This document shows, piece by piece, positions 28,229 through 38,899 of a stretch of DNA of 64,000 nt (positions are counted from its first letter, which is position 1; every line of letters begins with the position of its first letter). The notes below the pieces were generated by a model. That model had not been told where the DNA came from and did no database searches. It saw only the letters and a list, made by a program, of their open reading frames with translations. Source of the stretch: Nocardiopsis eucommiae (GTDB lineage: Bacteria > Actinomycetota > Actinomycetes > Streptosporangiales > Streptosporangiaceae). Where the stretch lies: assembly GCA_018388625.1 (NCBI GenBank), contig CP074402.1, forward strand, positions 3,968,001 through 4,032,000, read 5' to 3'. The position numbers and the translations under genes are program-made.

Positions 28229-28270
28229 CTCCACGGTGCTCCACCTTACTCCACTCTTCCCCACCGTCAA
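28229..28270 (-). promoter_or_regulatory. MraZ operator: four 10-bp-phased GTGGRG repeats in the mraZ promoter
   Basis: On the minus strand GTGGGG (28259-28264) and GTGGAG at 28249-28254, 28239-28244 and 28229-28234, exactly 10 bp apart. A promoter-like TTGACG (28265-28270), 16 nt, TAAGGT (28243-28248) is overlaid by three of them. MraZ is known to bind short direct repeats (TGGGN in E. coli) in this position, so autorepression of the dcw operon is expected. Confidence 0.8.
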
Positions 28271-28431
28271 CAGCTTCAATCCGTATTCAGACGCTGAAGA
28301 ATCGACAAATGCGCAGGTCAAACAGATGGGTTGGGAGTGGTGGCCGAGTGGGGCACGGTGACGTCCGCGTGCGTCGCGCCTCTCCGCCGTCCCCCGGGAG
28401 GCCGTTCGACGACCGATTCCGGCATTTTGGT

Positions 28432-28459
28432 TTGCAAGGGATGTGATTGGGCCTAGCCT
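28432..28459 (+). promoter_or_regulatory. candidate moxR promoter
   Basis: TTGCAA (28432-28437), 16-nt spacer, TAGCCT (28454-28459), about 40 nt before the moxR start, with ribosome site GAGAGGG at 28488-28494. Divergent from mraZ; the region 28271-28431 between them has no gene. Confidence 0.4.
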
Positions 28460-28499
28460 CGGAGCGAAACACGCAGGCACACCGAGCGAGAGGGTTCTC

Positions 28500-29491
28500 G
28501 TGTCACTCGGCACACAGCATGACGGTCACGGGGGCGACGTCCGAGGGGACGTCGGTGCCGTTGTCGCCGTCGCCGGACGCGTCCGCGACGCGATCGAGAC
28601 GGTCATCGAGGGCAAGCCCGACGTGCTGCGCATCGCGCTGACCGTCCTGCTCGCGGAGGGCCACCTTCTCGTCGAGGACGTCCCCGGTGTGGGCAAGACG
28701 ATGATGGCCAAGGCCCTGGGCCGAGCCGTGGACTGCTCGGTGCAGCGCGTCCAGTTCACCCCGGACCTGCTCCCGAGCGACATCACCGGAGTGAGCGTCT
28801 ACCACCAGGACCGGAACGAGTTCGAGTTCAACCCGGGCCCGGTCTTCGCCAACATCGTCCTGGGCGACGAGATCAACCGCGCCTCCCCAAGACACAGTCG
28901 GCACTCCTGGAGTGCATGGAGGAGCGCCAGGTCAGCGTGGACGGCCAGACCCGTGCCCTGGAGCGGCCGTTCATGGTCGTGGCCACGCAGAACCCGGCCG
29001 ACATGGAGGGCACCTACGCGCTTCCCGAGGCGCAGCGGGACCGTTTCATGGCCCGGGTCTCGGTGGGCTACCCCTCCCCGCAGGCCGAGCTGGACATGAT
29101 CGACAGCCACAGTGCCGGTTCGCCGCTGGACCAGCTGGCCCCGGTCACCAACGCGGCGGAGATCCGCTCCCTGGTGGACCGTGTCCACAACGTGCACATG
29201 GCTCCGGGCATGCGCCGCTACGTCGTGGACCTGGTGAACTCCACCCGGACCGCGCCCGAGCTCAAGCTGGGTGCCTCGCCCCGCGCCACCCTGCACCTGG
29301 TCCGCGCCGCGCGGGCGCACGCCGCCCTGGAGGGCCGCCACTACGTGGTTCCGGACGACGTGCAGGCCCTGGCCGTCCCGGTCCTCGCCCACCGGCTGCT
29401 GCCCGGACCCGAGGCGCAGATGGAGCGGCTCAGCGCCGAGCAGATCGTCGCCAAGCTGGTCTCCCGGCTGCCCGTGCCCGGCCCCCGCTGA
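28500..29491 (+). CDS. MoxR-family AAA+ ATPase
   Basis: Cytoplasmic AAA+ chaperone-like ATPase, typically paired with DUF58 and transglutaminase proteins. Walker A is [15 protein letters not shown], then [14 protein letters not shown], Walker [21 protein letters not shown] and sensor 1 [20 protein letters not shown] (AQRDRF follows). Break at C run 28885-28888 cuts directly after Walker B; one C restores 330 aa. GTG 28500 has GAGAGGG upstream. Operon with the next two genes. Confidence 0.93.
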
Positions 29492-29524
29492 CCCTCCGCC
29501 CCTCGGAACCACAAGAGACGGACC

Positions 29525-30776
29525 ATGCGCCCGCAACGTACCCTCACCGCACGCGGTGGTCTGATGTTGTTCTCCGGTGTCGTCCTGCTCGTGTGCGGGT
29601 TCGTCATCGGCCAGCGGGAGCTCGCGGGGGTGGGTTTCTTCCTGCTCCTGGCGCCCCCGATCTCGGCGCTGACGATCCTGGGCGCGACCGGTCGGGTGGC
29701 GCAGAGCCGAGCGCTGCAACCGAACCGTATCCCCGCCGGTACCGACACCCGGGTCCTGGTGCGGATCGGGAACTCCTCCACCACCTGGCCGGTGATCTGG
29801 GTGCGGGTCGAGGACACCCTGCCGGTCCGGCTGGGGTACGAACCCCGCTACACGGTGGGGTTCCTGCCCGCGCGAGCGGTCCGCGACGTCACCTACCTGG
29901 TGCGTCCGGCGGTCCGTGGCCGGTATCCGGTCGGCCCGCTGCGGGTGAGCGTGGTGGATCCGCTGGGCTGTGTCCGGGTGACCCGTCAGGTCGGCGCGCC
30001 CACCCCCTGCTGGTGACCCCGCCGGTGGTGCCGCTCTCCACGCTCAGTGCCTCCGACGGCTCCCAGGGGAGAACTCCCCGCGCCGTTCGGTGTCCGGCGC
30101 CGGGGAACAGGACCCCATCCCCCGCGAGTACCGCTACGGCGACGAGATGCGGCGGGTGCACTGGCGTTCCACTGCCAAGCACGGCGAGCTCATGGTGCGC
30201 CGGGACGAACAGCACTGGCGTGAGCACAGCACCCTCCTCCTGGACACCAGGTTCGCCGCGCACGCGGGTGAGGGCGTCTGGAACTCGCTGGAGACGGCGG
30301 TCAGCGTGGCCGCCTCCGTGGCGGTGAACCTGCTGGACAGCGGGCACGAACTTCGTCTGCACACCGAACGGGGCCAGCTGCACACCGCCCACACCTCCGG
30401 TGTGCTGGACGGTCTGGCCACCGTGGAGGCCTCCGAGGCGGACGGCCTGTACGGCGGGATCAGCACGCTGCAGGGCGCGCGGGGTTCCTCGTCGAGCCTG
30501 GTGGTGGCGGTCCTGGGCGCGGTGTCGCCCGAGGACGCCTCGGCCCTGTCCCGGGTGCGCGGGTCCGGGTTGCACGTGGCCGTCCTGTGCACGCGGGCGG
30601 CGTGGACCGACACCGAACACACACGGCGCACAGCCGAACTGCTCACCGCCAACGGGTGGAGGGTGGTCGAGGTCGCCGAGGCCGCCGAGCTCCCTCCGTT
30701 GTGGCGGCGGGCCGTCACCGGTGGGTCGTCCCTGGCCCCGACCGGCGCCCGTGGTTCCTGGGAGGGTTCCCGTTGA
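29525..30776 (+). CDS. DUF58 domain membrane protein
   Basis: Two N-terminal TM helices (residues about 13-50), a beta-rich region, then the DUF58 (vWA-like) signature YGDEMRRVHWRSTAKHGELM near residue 205. Partner of MoxR ATPases; molecular role unknown. Breaks at C run 30003-30007 and G run 30066-30069; two added bases give one 417-aa protein. Stop TGA 30774-30776 overlaps the TTG start of the next gene (TTGA), indicating coupling. Confidence 0.88.
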
Positions 30777-33149
30777 GACTGATCAACACACTGATGCCCC
30801 TGGCCGCCTTGGTCTCCATGCTGGCGGCGCTGCCGCTGCTGGGCGGGCTCATTCGTGGTGAGGGCTGGTGGGGGCCGGCCGTCGTCCTCATGGTCGCGGT
30901 GACCCTGGTGTCCGCGCTGTACCGTCTGACCGGCCGCACCTCGTTCCCGGTGCCGTTCCTCCAGCTGGTGGTGGCGGCGCTGCTGTTCACCCCGATCCTC
31001 ACCCCGGGCACCGGGTTCCTCGGGGTCGTGCCGACCTCGGCCACCGTCGAGCGGGCCTGGGTGCTGTTCGAGCAGGGTGTCAACAGCATCAACACCAGCA
31101 CTCCGCCGATTCCGACCACCACCGGGCTCCAGCTCATCGTCGCGCTGACGTTCCTGGTGTTCATGATGACGGCGGACTTCCTCGCCGTGACCGCGCGCTG
31201 CCCGGGGATGGTCGGCGGGCTGGTGCTGACGCTGATCGTGGTGCCGTTGGCCGTGAACGGCGCCGGGCTCAGCTGGGCCCAGGCCGCCGTCTGCGCGGCC
31301 GGCTACGTCTCCCTGTTGGCCACGGACATGTGGGTCCGCGGGCGTGAGTGGGGGTCCGGGTCCCGGACGGGCACACCCCCGGGAGCCGGTTCGCGGCGGG
31401 CGCCGCCCAGCTGGGCACCGTGGTCGTCGCCGCCTCCGTGGCGATCCTCCTGGCGCTGTCCCTGCCGTTGATGGTGCCGTCCCTGCGCACTGACGCCGTC
31501 CACACGATGGCGGACGGCGTGGAGTTCGGTGCCAGCGGCAGCGTGACCACCACCCACCCGCTGGTCTCGCTCCGCCGCGACCTGGCCGCCTCCTCCGACC
31601 GCACGGTGCTCACCTACCGCAGTGACGCCGAGGCCCCCGACTACCTGCGCACCTACGTCCTGGACGAGTTCGGCGGCGAGAACTGGACGATGTCGCCGGT
31701 CCACACCGGCCGTGACTCCGCTCTGGGGAACCCGCTCCCGCTGCCCCCGGCTGGAGCCGTGATTCCGCAGCCTCGGTCACCACGGAGGTGACGATGGCCT
31801 CCGACGCACCGGGCACGGAGTTCCTGCCCCTCCCCTACCCTGCACGCTCGGTGGACGTGACCGGTGACTGGTACGTGGACCCCGACACCCTGATGGTCTT
31901 CAGCACCGACACTCCGCCGAGCGGGTTCGGCTTCACCGTGGAGTCCGCCGAGAACAACCCCGAGGCCCGCGATCTGGCCGACGCCGGGCAACCGACCGGC
32001 CTGTCCAGCGACCTCCTCGACCTCCCGAGCGACCTCGACGGACGCGTCCAGGAGCTCACCGACTCCCTGACCGCGGACGCGGACTCCGCCTACGGTCGTG
32101 CCCTCGCGCTCCAGGACTTCTTCACCGGCGGCGACTTCACCTACGACCTCAGCCCGCCCGCCGTCCCGAACGGCGCCGACCCGCTCTCCCACTTCCTTCT
32201 CGATGACCGGGTCGGCTACTGCGAGCAGTTCGCGGGGGCGATGGCGGTCATGGCCCGCCAGGCGGACATCCCGGCTCGGGTCGCGGTCGGCTACACGGCC
32301 GGACAGCAGCGCGGCGACGGCCAGTGGTCGGTGTCGGTCGGTGACGCGCACGCCTGGCCCGAGCTGTACTTCGAGGGTTCGGGATGGGTGCGTTTCGAGC
32401 CGACTCCCGCCTCCTCGCAGGGGCAGGGCACGGCGTCGGTCCCCGAGTACGCCGGGGGCGACGGGGTGCCGGAGGACACGCCCGACTCCGCCCCCAGCCC
32501 CTCGGACTCCCCCGAGCCCAGCCAGTCCCCCGAGGACGACCCCTCCGCCAGTCCCTCCGAGGCCGCGAGTCCGACCCCGGAGGAGGACGAGGAGGAGTCC
32601 GGCGACTCCGGTGCGAGCGCTTCGGAGGACGGAGCGGGATCCGGCGCGGCCCCGTGGTGGCCGGTGGCGGCGGGTCTGCTCGGCGGGCTCCTGCTGCTGG
32701 CCGCTCCCGCCCTGGTCCGATCCGTGATCCGCTGGTCGCGGCGGGCCGCGGTGGCGTCGGGTGGGGTCGCCGCCGCGCACACGGCCTGGCGGGAACTGCG
32801 GGACACCTGTCTGGACCTGGGGGTGGAGTGGACACTCACCGAGAGTCCCCGGGCGACCGCCGCCCGCCTGGGCACCGTCCGCCCGGACGGGACGTCGCTG
32901 CCCTCCGAGGCGCACGCCGCCGTGTGGCGGCTGGCCCTGGCGGAGGAGGCCGCGCGCTACGCACCGGACCCCGGGGACGTCCAACACACCGACGGCGCGC
33001 GGATCGCCGCCGACCTGGCCACGGCCCGGTCGGGGGCGCACGGCACCGCCACACGTGGCGACCGTTGGCGGGCCCTCCTGCTACCGCGGTCGCTCGCCCC
33101 GTGGCACCGCCCCCGGACCGCTGCTGAGGCCGTCCCCGCCACCGCCTGA
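30773..33149 (+). CDS. TgpA-like membrane transglutaminase
   Basis: Integral membrane protein: six or so N-terminal TM helices (residues about 1-240), an extracytoplasmic DUF3488-type region, and a transglutaminase core with Cys in RVGYCEQFAGAMAVMAR, His in VGDAHAWPELYF and the following GWVRFEPTP. A Ser/Pro/Glu-rich linker, a last TM helix (about nt 32660-32720) and a cytoplasmic domain follow. Breaks at G run 31350-31354 and C run 31744-31748; corrected length 792 aa. TTG 30773 start follows GGGAGGG. Forms a MoxR-DUF58-transglutaminase module; substrate unknown. Confidence 0.88.
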
Positions 33150-33218
33150 CCCACCCGGTCCGGGCGGCGCGGGGCCGGGGCGGGGCTCCCGCCCCCGCAT
33201 GAGCAGGCACGGAAAGCA

Positions 33219-33255
33219 GTGGGGCCCACACACGACTGGCGTGTGTGGGCCCCAC
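33219..33255. terminator. bidirectional terminator between convergent genes
   Basis: 16-bp perfect stem (GTGGGGCCCACACACG, 33219-33234, with CGTGTGTGGGCCCCAC, 33240-33255), 5-nt loop, between the transglutaminase gene (+) and the DUF3040 gene (-). One of the strongest hairpins in the window. Confidence 0.8.
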
Positions 33256-33324
33256 CGTTGCGAACGGGCGAGCGTTCTGGGCATCCGTCACCTGGGAGGA
33301 CCGGTGTCCGTCCCGAGCGAGCTG

Positions 33325-33750
33325 TTACTCCTCGCCCTCCTGGCGACGGCGCCACCGCTCCTCGAAGCGGTTCATCATCCCGGGACGCTTGGCGCCCCTG
33401 CGCTTGTGTTTGGTCTCCGTCTCAGCCTCGGCCAGCATCGCCTCCGCGCCGCCCCCGGCGGCCTTGCGCCAGGCGTTGGCGCCCAGCAGGAAGGAGGCCA
33501 GCATGAAGATGAACCCGAGGACGCTGATGGTGACCGGAACCGCCAGAGACGAGTCCGGGCTACTCAGCAGCAGCCCCAGGAGGAGCAACCCCATACCGAG
33601 TACGAAGCCGATGACGGCCTTGATGATCCAGCGCTTGTAATGGACTCCGGGGTTCGTCTGCCGAACAGTGTTCGCGAACTTCGGGTCCTCGGCATACAGC
33701 GCCTGCTCGATCTGGTCGAGCATGCGCTGCTCGTGTTCAGAGAGCGGCAC
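33325..33750 (-). CDS. DUF3040 membrane protein
   Basis: Small actinobacterial membrane protein of unknown role. The family N-terminus MPLSEHEQRMLDQIEQALYA is exact (1-20), then DPKFA, two TM helices (about 42-62 and 70-92) and a basic C-terminal tail rich in Arg and Lys. 141 aa. Its upstream region holds a perfect palindrome (33835-33849). Confidence 0.9.
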   Translation of the reverse strand: MPLSEHEQRMLDQIEQALYAEDPKFANTVRQTNPGVHYKRWIIKAVIGFVLGMGLLLLGLLLSSPDSSLAVPVTISVLGFIFMLASFLLGANAWRKAAGGGAEAMLAEAETETKHKRRGAKRPGMMNRFEERWRRRQEGEE

Positions 33751-33834
33751 GGCGCCTCCCTACGGCAGTCCCCGGTTGGGGTGACGGGTACTGATGAACA
33801 GTCTCTTGGTCAGTGGTATGCCCAGAATACGGTG

Positions 33835-33849
33835 CACTAGCGCCTAGTG
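33835..33849. promoter_or_regulatory. perfect dyad upstream of the DUF3040 gene
   Basis: CACTAG-CGC-CTAGTG, a 6-3-6 palindrome, 85 nt before the DUF3040 start. On the minus strand it lies just upstream of TATTCT, a possible -10, so it occupies the usual operator position. Binding protein unknown. Nothing else is seen in 33751-33956. Confidence 0.35.
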
Positions 33850-33956
33850 GAAAGAAAAGCTGCGTGTGTACCTGACCCACTACGGCCACGATACCCTCGC
33901 CCTGTATCGGAAACACCGGCTTCCATGCCTCTCTTCTAACCCTTACTCCGGTTGTA

Positions 33957-33974
33957 CTCTGAGAACGCTCAGAG
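33957..33974 (-). terminator. hairpin after dinB
   Basis: CTCTGAG (33957-33963) pairs with CTCAGAG (33968-33974), 4-nt loop, 20 nt after the dinB stop. Confidence 0.4.
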
Positions 33975-33993
33975 GCCCCCGGAAGTTGCCGCA

Positions 33994-35279
33994 TCATACG
34001 TCGTTTTCGTCACGCTTGGCCAATACTGCCGACTGTATCGCGCCTGGACCGAAACGGGCCTTCACCCTGTCCATAACCCGTTCAACGTCCCGCCAACCAG
34101 AGTCCTCCTCTCCCAAGGCGAGTTGGTGGTGCGCCTGTTCCACCGGGGCCACACCCTCCAGACGGACCCCCACCAGCCGCAGCGGTGTGCCCTTCAGGCC
34201 CGACGCCGCGTAGAGCGCGCGCGCCACCGCGCTGATCTCCCGGGCCACGTCCGTGCTCTCGGAGAGGGTCCGCGCCCTGGTGATCGTGGAGAAGTCGGCC
34301 CGGCGCAGTTTCACGCTCACCGTGCGCCCCACCTGTCCCGAGACGCGCAGACGGTGCGCCACCTTCTCCGAGAGCCGCAGCAGCTCTCGGTCGATCAGGC
34401 CCGGGTCGTCCACGTCCTCGGCGAAGGTCTCCTCCGCGCCGACGCTCTTGTCCGGGGTGTCGGGGACGACCGCGCTGGGGTCCTCGCCCCGGGACAGCGC
34501 GGTCAGGCGGGCACCGGCCTTCTCCCCGAGTTCCATGCGCAGCAGGTCGGGGTCGGCCCGGGACAGGGCGCCCACCGTGCGCAGCCCCAGCCGGACGAGT
34601 GTGCGCTCGGTCTTGTCCCCCACCCCGGGCAGGGCACCGATCGGCAGGGGGTCCAGGAAGCCGTGCACCTCCCGCGTGGGCACCAGCAGCAGGCCGTCGG
34701 GCTTGCAGTGGGTGGAACCGAGCTTGGCCACGAACCGGGTGGCGGCCACCCCGACCGAACAGGTGAGCCGCTGCTCGCGGCGGACGCGTTCGCGGATCAT
34801 CGCGGCGATGCGCACGGGACCGCCGAGTCGACGGCGGGCACCGGAGACGTCCAGGAAGGCCTCGTCCAACGACAACGGCTGCACCAGGGGCGTCACCGAG
34901 CCCAGGATGTCCATGACCGCCTCGGAGGCCTGCCGGTAGGCGGCACCGTCCGGCGGGTAGACCAGGGCCTCCGGGCACAGCCGCATCGCCTGGGCCATCG
35001 GCATCGCCGAGTGCACGCCGTGGCGGCGGGCGATGTAGTCGGCGGAGGAGACCACGCTGCGCGGGCCGGTGCCACCCACGATCACCGGACGCCCCCGGGC
35101 CTCGGGGTGGCGCAGCTGCTCCACACTCGCGAAGAACGCGTCCATGTCCAGGTGCAGGATGTTGCAGTCGTCGTCCGGACCGGAGCCGTCCAAGGGGAAG
35201 TCCGACCGCAGGGGGTGATCCCCTCGGGGGTGACCACACCCCGCAGAGCGGCACCGCGCTCCAGTTGACGTCGGCTCAT
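33994..35279 (-). CDS. dinB: DNA polymerase IV (Y-family, DinB)
   Basis: Error-prone translesion polymerase. Catalytic HLDMDAFFASVEQ, VVSSADYIARRHGV, SLDEAFLDVSG (SxDE metal site), VGVAATRFVAKLGS, LPGVGDKTERTL (helix-hairpin-helix) and a little-finger domain to the C-terminus. The frame is open from about 35193, but adding one base to G run 35211-35215 joins it to ATG 35279 (MSRRQLERGAALRGVVTPEG), giving 428 aa with a short N-terminal extension. No beta-clamp peptide is obvious at the C-terminus. Confidence 0.92.
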
Positions 35280-35320
35280 AAGGCCAGGTTATGCCCTGTC
35301 CGCAGCGACCGGCCCCGGCC

Positions 35321-36103
35321 CTAGGGCTTCAGGGCGACGGCGTGCAGCTGCGTGGCGACGCCGATCAGCTCCGGGTGGTCGGCGGCGGCCCGCTCCAGCT
35401 CCACGAGGTGCTGTCCGGCCTGGGCGTCGCCCTCCCACGCCTGTCCGGGCAGGATGTCCGCGAACACGCGCACCCCGCGCACGCTCTCCCCGGTCAGGCC
35501 GGAGTGGCCGATCAGGTCGAGGAGCTGCTGTCGGGTGAAGCGGCGGGGCATGGGATCGGCTCCGCCCCAGCGGCCGTCGGGGTCCTCCAGCAGGTGGCGG
35601 GCCTCGGTGATGTGCCCGGCCAGGACCCGGTGCAGGGCCCCCGCCACGGCGTTGGTGACCAGCAGGCTGACCGCGCCGCCGGGGCGGGTCACCCCGGCGA
35701 CGTCGGCCAGCGCGGCGGCGGGGTCGTCGACGTACTCCAGCACGTTGTGCACCAACACGAGGTCGGCGCTGGCGGCCGGGAAGAGCGAGGCCAGGTCCTG
35801 GGTCTCCCCCTGGACGCCGCGCACCATGACACCGCTCTCGGCGGCGCGGCGCTCCAGGGCCGCCAGGGAGTCGGGGCTGGGCTCGACGACGGTCACGCGG
35901 TGACCGAGCTCCGCGAGCGGGACGGCGGCGCCGCCGGTTCCCCCGCCCGCGTCGACGATCTCCAGGGGTTCACCGTCGAAGAGTCGGTCCAGCAGCCGCG
36001 AGAGGGCGTCCCACACCACGGCGGTCCGGGCCGCGTTGGCCGCCCGCGCGGGGCCGGTCCCCGTACCGAAACCGGTCGCGGGCGTGCCGCTCCTGTCAGT
36101 CAC
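35321..36103 (-). CDS. class I SAM-dependent methyltransferase
   Basis: Rossmann methyltransferase: motif I VDAGGGTGGAAVPLAELG (about 50-67), acidic VVEPSPDSL, ADLVLVHNVLEYVDDP (motif post-I region) and RPGGAVSLLVTN. Similar small-molecule or tRNA-type methyltransferases (SmtA/CmoM-like) have this layout; the substrate cannot be told. 260 aa, downstream of nusB with a 42-nt gap. Confidence 0.8.
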   Translation of the reverse strand: MTDRSGTPATGFGTGTGPARAANAARTAVVWDALSRLLDRLFDGEPLEIVDAGGGTGGAAVPLAELGHRVTVVEPSPDSLAALERRAAESGVMVRGVQGETQDLASLFPAASADLVLVHNVLEYVDDPAAALADVAGVTRPGGAVSLLVTNAVAGALHRVLAGHITEARHLLEDPDGRWGGADPMPRRFTRQQLLDLIGHSGLTGESVRGVRVFADILPGQAWEGDAQAGQHLVELERAAADHPELIGVATQLHAVALKP

Positions 36104-36145
36104 CTGCGTTCCCTCAATCAGCTAGTGCCCGGCCTCGGCGAGGTC

Positions 36146-36559
36146 TCAGAGCGAGAGCGTCGACTTGTTCTCCATCAGCCTAGACAGAAGTCCGCTGATG
36201 AAGTTGGGCGACTCGTCGGTGGACAGCTCCTTGGCGACGCCGACGGCCTCGGCGATCGCCACGCCGTCGGGGATGTCCTCGGCCCACAGGAGTTCGTAGG
36301 CGCCCATCCGGAGGATGTTGCGGTCGACGACCGGCATGCGCTCCAGGGTCCATCCGATGGCGTACTCGTCGAGGAGGGCGTCGATGCGCTCACGCCGCTC
36401 GTCGACGGAGCGGGCCAGCAGTTCGGTGAACTCGTTGATCGGCGGTTCGGGCTGGGCCCGGCGACGCTTGATGACGTCTTCCACGGAGGTGGAGCGCACC
36501 TCGGCCTCGTAGAGGACCTCCACCGCGCGCCGACGGGCCTTGCGCCGTGCACCACTCAT
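36146..36559 (-). CDS. nusB: transcription antitermination factor NusB
   Basis: RNA-binding helical protein that with S10 (NusE) supports antitermination on rRNA operons. ARRKARRRAVEVLYEAEVRS start, then PVVDRNILRMGAYELLW, VAIAEAVGVAKELSTDES and FISGLLSRL, all typical. 137 aa. Its ATG overlaps the last base of the efp stop, so the two are coupled. Confidence 0.96.
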   Translation of the reverse strand: MSGARRKARRRAVEVLYEAEVRSTSVEDVIKRRRAQPEPPINEFTELLARSVDERRERIDALLDEYAIGWTLERMPVVDRNILRMGAYELLWAEDIPDGVAIAEAVGVAKELSTDESPNFISGLLSRLMENKSTLSL

Positions 36560-37122
36560 CAGTTGACACGCCCGAGGTAGTCGCCCGTGCGGGTGTCGAC
36601 CTTGACGCGCTCGCCGGTGGTGACGAACAGGGGCACCTGGATGGTGGCGCCGGTCTGGACCTTGGCGGGCTTGGTGCCGCCGGTGGAGCGGTCGCCCTGG
36701 ACGCCCGGGTCGGTCTCGGAGATCTCGAGCTCGACGGCGGCGGGCATCTCGATGTAGAGCGGGTTGCCCTCGTTGGTGGCCACCGTGACCTTGGTGTTCT
36801 CCAGGAGGAAGCCCTTGGCGTCACCGACCACGGCGTCGCCGACCGGGATCTGGTCGTAGGTCTGGGTGTCCATGAAGATGAAGGAGTCACCGTCGTGGTA
36901 CAGGTACTCCATGTCACGGCGGTCGACGCTGGCGAACTCGATCTTGGAGCCGGCGTTGAAGGTCTTGTCGACGATCTTGCCCGTGAGGACGTTCTTGAGC
37001 TTGGTGCGGACGAACGCGCCGCCCTTGCCCGGCTTGACGTGCTGGAACTCCAGGACGTTCCAGAGGACGCCGCCGTCGAGCCGCAGGGTCGTGCCGTTCT
37101 TGATGTCGTTCGTCGTGGCCAC
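36559..37122 (-). CDS. efp: translation elongation factor P
   Basis: Binds the ribosome near the P site and relieves stalling at polyproline. Three beta-barrel domains in 187 aa: N-terminal KOW-like domain with loop [10 protein letters not shown] (Lys at the tip), the central OB domain, and the C-terminal signature [14 protein letters not shown]. Lies between aroB and nusB, the usual actinobacterial order. Confidence 0.97.
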   Translation of the reverse strand: MATTNDIKNGTTLRLDGGVLWNVLEFQHVKPGKGGAFVRTKLKNVLTGKIVDKTFNAGSKIEFASVDRRDMEYLYHDGDSFIFMDTQTYDQIPVGDAVVGDAKGFLLENTKVTVATNEGNPLYIEMPAAVELEISETDPGVQGDRSTGGTKPAKVQTGATIQVPLFVTTGERVKVDTRTGDYLGRVN

Positions 37123-37282
37123 TTCGGTCGTCTCTCCCAGGGGTGTGACACGTCGGAGACCGGACTCGCTGGTCCGGTCGGTGGTCAGTGGGGCGAGGCG
37201 TGGTTCCCGTGGCCGCCGGTGGCTGTGCCGACCGGCACCCGGGCACTCCTCGCCTTCGGTCAGTCTAGTGGCTCCCGAGGAC

Positions 37283-38365
37283 TCAGGAACCGTTCACGAC
37301 CGCCTGGTAGGCCTCGTCCAGCAGCTCGGGGGCGGGCCCGCTCAGGATCGCGGTCCTGGCCAGACCGTCCAGGACCACGAAACGCAGTGTGGATCCACGG
37401 GCCTTCTTGTCCACGGCCATGGTGGCGCGCAGCTCCGGCCAGGCCTCGGCGGCGTAGCTGACGGGCAGCCCCACCGAGGTGAGCACGGAACGGTGACGGC
37501 GCACCAGGTCCTCGTCGATCCGCCCGTCGAGGCGCGCGAGTTCGGCGACGAAGACCATGCCGATGGAGACCGCGTAGCCGTGCCGGAAGGTGTAGTTCTC
37601 GGCGCGTTCGACGGCGTGCGCGAGGGTGTGGCCGTAGTTGAGGATCTCGCGGCGGCCGCTCTCCTTGAGGTCGCCCGAGACGACGTCGGCCTTGACGCGG
37701 ATGGCGCGCTCGATGAGTTCGCGCGTGTGCGCGCCCTCCGGGAGTGCGGCGCCCTCGGGGTCGTCCTCGACCAGGTCGAGGATGACGGGATCGTCGATGA
37801 ACCCGGCCTTGATGATCTCGGCCAGCCCGCCGACGTAGTCGGCGCGGGGCAGGCTCGGCAGGGTGGCGAGGTCGCACAGCACCCCGGCCGGAGGGTGGAA
37901 GGCGCCCACGAGGTTCTTGCCCTCCGGGGTATTGATGCCGGTCTTGCCGCCCACGGCGGCGTCCACCATGCCCAACAGGGTGGTGGGCACCAGGACCGAA
38001 CGCACGCCGCGCAGCCAGGTGGCCGCGACGAACCCGGCGAGGTCGGTGGCGGCCCCGCCGCCCACGCCCACCACGGCGTCGGTGCGGGTGAAGTTGAACG
38101 AGCCCAGCCGCGACCACAGACCGGTGGCGACCGCGGCGGTCTTGGCGGCCTCGCCGTCGGGTACGGGCATGGGCCGGACGGTGTACCCGGCCTCCTCCAG
38201 GACCCCCACCACGGGGCGGGCGATCTCGCCCAGGCCCTCGGGGTGGATGACGGCCACCTGAGCGGCGCCGCCGACCAGGGAGGGCAGTTCGGAGAGGACA
38301 CCGCTGCCGACCACCACGTCGTAGCGTCCGGTGGGCTCCCCCACACCGATCCGGGTCACGGTCAC
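37283..38365 (-). CDS. aroB: 3-dehydroquinate synthase
   Basis: Second step of the shikimate pathway, NAD- and metal-dependent cyclisation of DAHP. Motifs: [18 protein letters not shown] (NAD loop region), [56 protein letters not shown] and [12 protein letters not shown]. 360 aa, intact. ATGA overlap with aroK at 38362-38365. Confidence 0.97.
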   Translation of the reverse strand: MTVTRIGVGEPTGRYDVVVGSGVLSELPSLVGGAAQVAVIHPEGLGEIARPVVGVLEEAGYTVRPMPVPDGEAAKTAAVATGLWSRLGSFNFTRTDAVVGVGGGAATDLAGFVAATWLRGVRSVLVPTTLLGMVDAAVGGKTGINTPEGKNLVGAFHPPAGVLCDLATLPSLPRADYVGGLAEIIKAGFIDDPVILDLVEDDPEGAALPEGAHTRELIERAIRVKADVVSGDLKESGRREILNYGHTLAHAVERAENYTFRHGYAVSIGMVFVAELARLDGRIDEDLVRRHRSVLTSVGLPVSYAAEAWPELRATMAVDKKARGSTLRFVVLDGLARTAILSGPAPELLDEAYQAVVNGS

Positions 38366-38883
38366 TGGGCGGCCTTTCCGGTGGGGAGGGAGTCGACGAT
38401 CGCGTCCACGATCTCCTCGGGGTGGTACTCGGTGGTGGGCACGGTCACCGAGGCGAGGCTCTCGTAGACCGGGAGCCGCTCGTTGAGGAGTTTGCGCAGC
38501 TGGGTGCGGGGGTTTCCGGACAGCAGCGGGCGGGCGACGTCCATGCCGACGCGCTTGGCCGCCTCACCGAACTCCACCTGGAGGTAGACCACGTGGTGGT
38601 CGGCGAGGTCCTCGCGGGTGTCCTCGTTCAGGACGGCGCCACCGCCGACGGCGATGACCCCCTCCCAGGAGCGCAGGCCCTCGGCGACGACCTCGCGTTC
38701 CAGGGCGCGGAAGTGCTCCTCGCCGTCCTGGACGAAGATGTCGCTGATGGGCTTGCCCGCACGCTTCTCGATCTCGGTGTCGGTGCACAACAGGTCCGTG
38801 TCCAACCGGCGGGCCAGGGCCTCACCGACGGTGGACTTGCCCGAACCGGGCGAACCGATGAGCACCGCGATCGCTCTTGCCAC
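38362..38883 (-). CDS. aroK: shikimate kinase
   Basis: Phosphorylates shikimate with ATP. P-loop GSPGSGKSTVGEALARRL at the N-terminus, DTEIEKRAGKPISDIF, the substrate motif AVGGGAVLNEDTR and the lid segment ARPLLSGNPRTQL. I chose GTG 38883 (VARAIAVLIGSPG), preceded by AGAGGTAGG. The frame extends upstream to ATG 38919, but that part would be encoded by a degenerate CRISPR repeat (38900-38928) and is not family sequence. Coupled to aroB. Confidence 0.93.
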   Translation of the reverse strand: MARAIAVLIGSPGSGKSTVGEALARRLDTDLLCTDTEIEKRAGKPISDIFVQDGEEHFRALEREVVAEGLRSWEGVIAVGGGAVLNEDTREDLADHHVVYLQVEFGEAAKRVGMDVARPLLSGNPRTQLRKLLNERLPVYESLASVTVPTTEYHPEEIVDAIVDSLPTGKAAQ

Positions 38884-38899
38884 GCTCTGCCTACCTCTG

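Noticed and set aside
33737..33997. 86-residue minus-strand frame between dinB and DUF3040.
   Set aside because: Overlaps both neighbours and the probable promoter and operator; no recognisable protein character.
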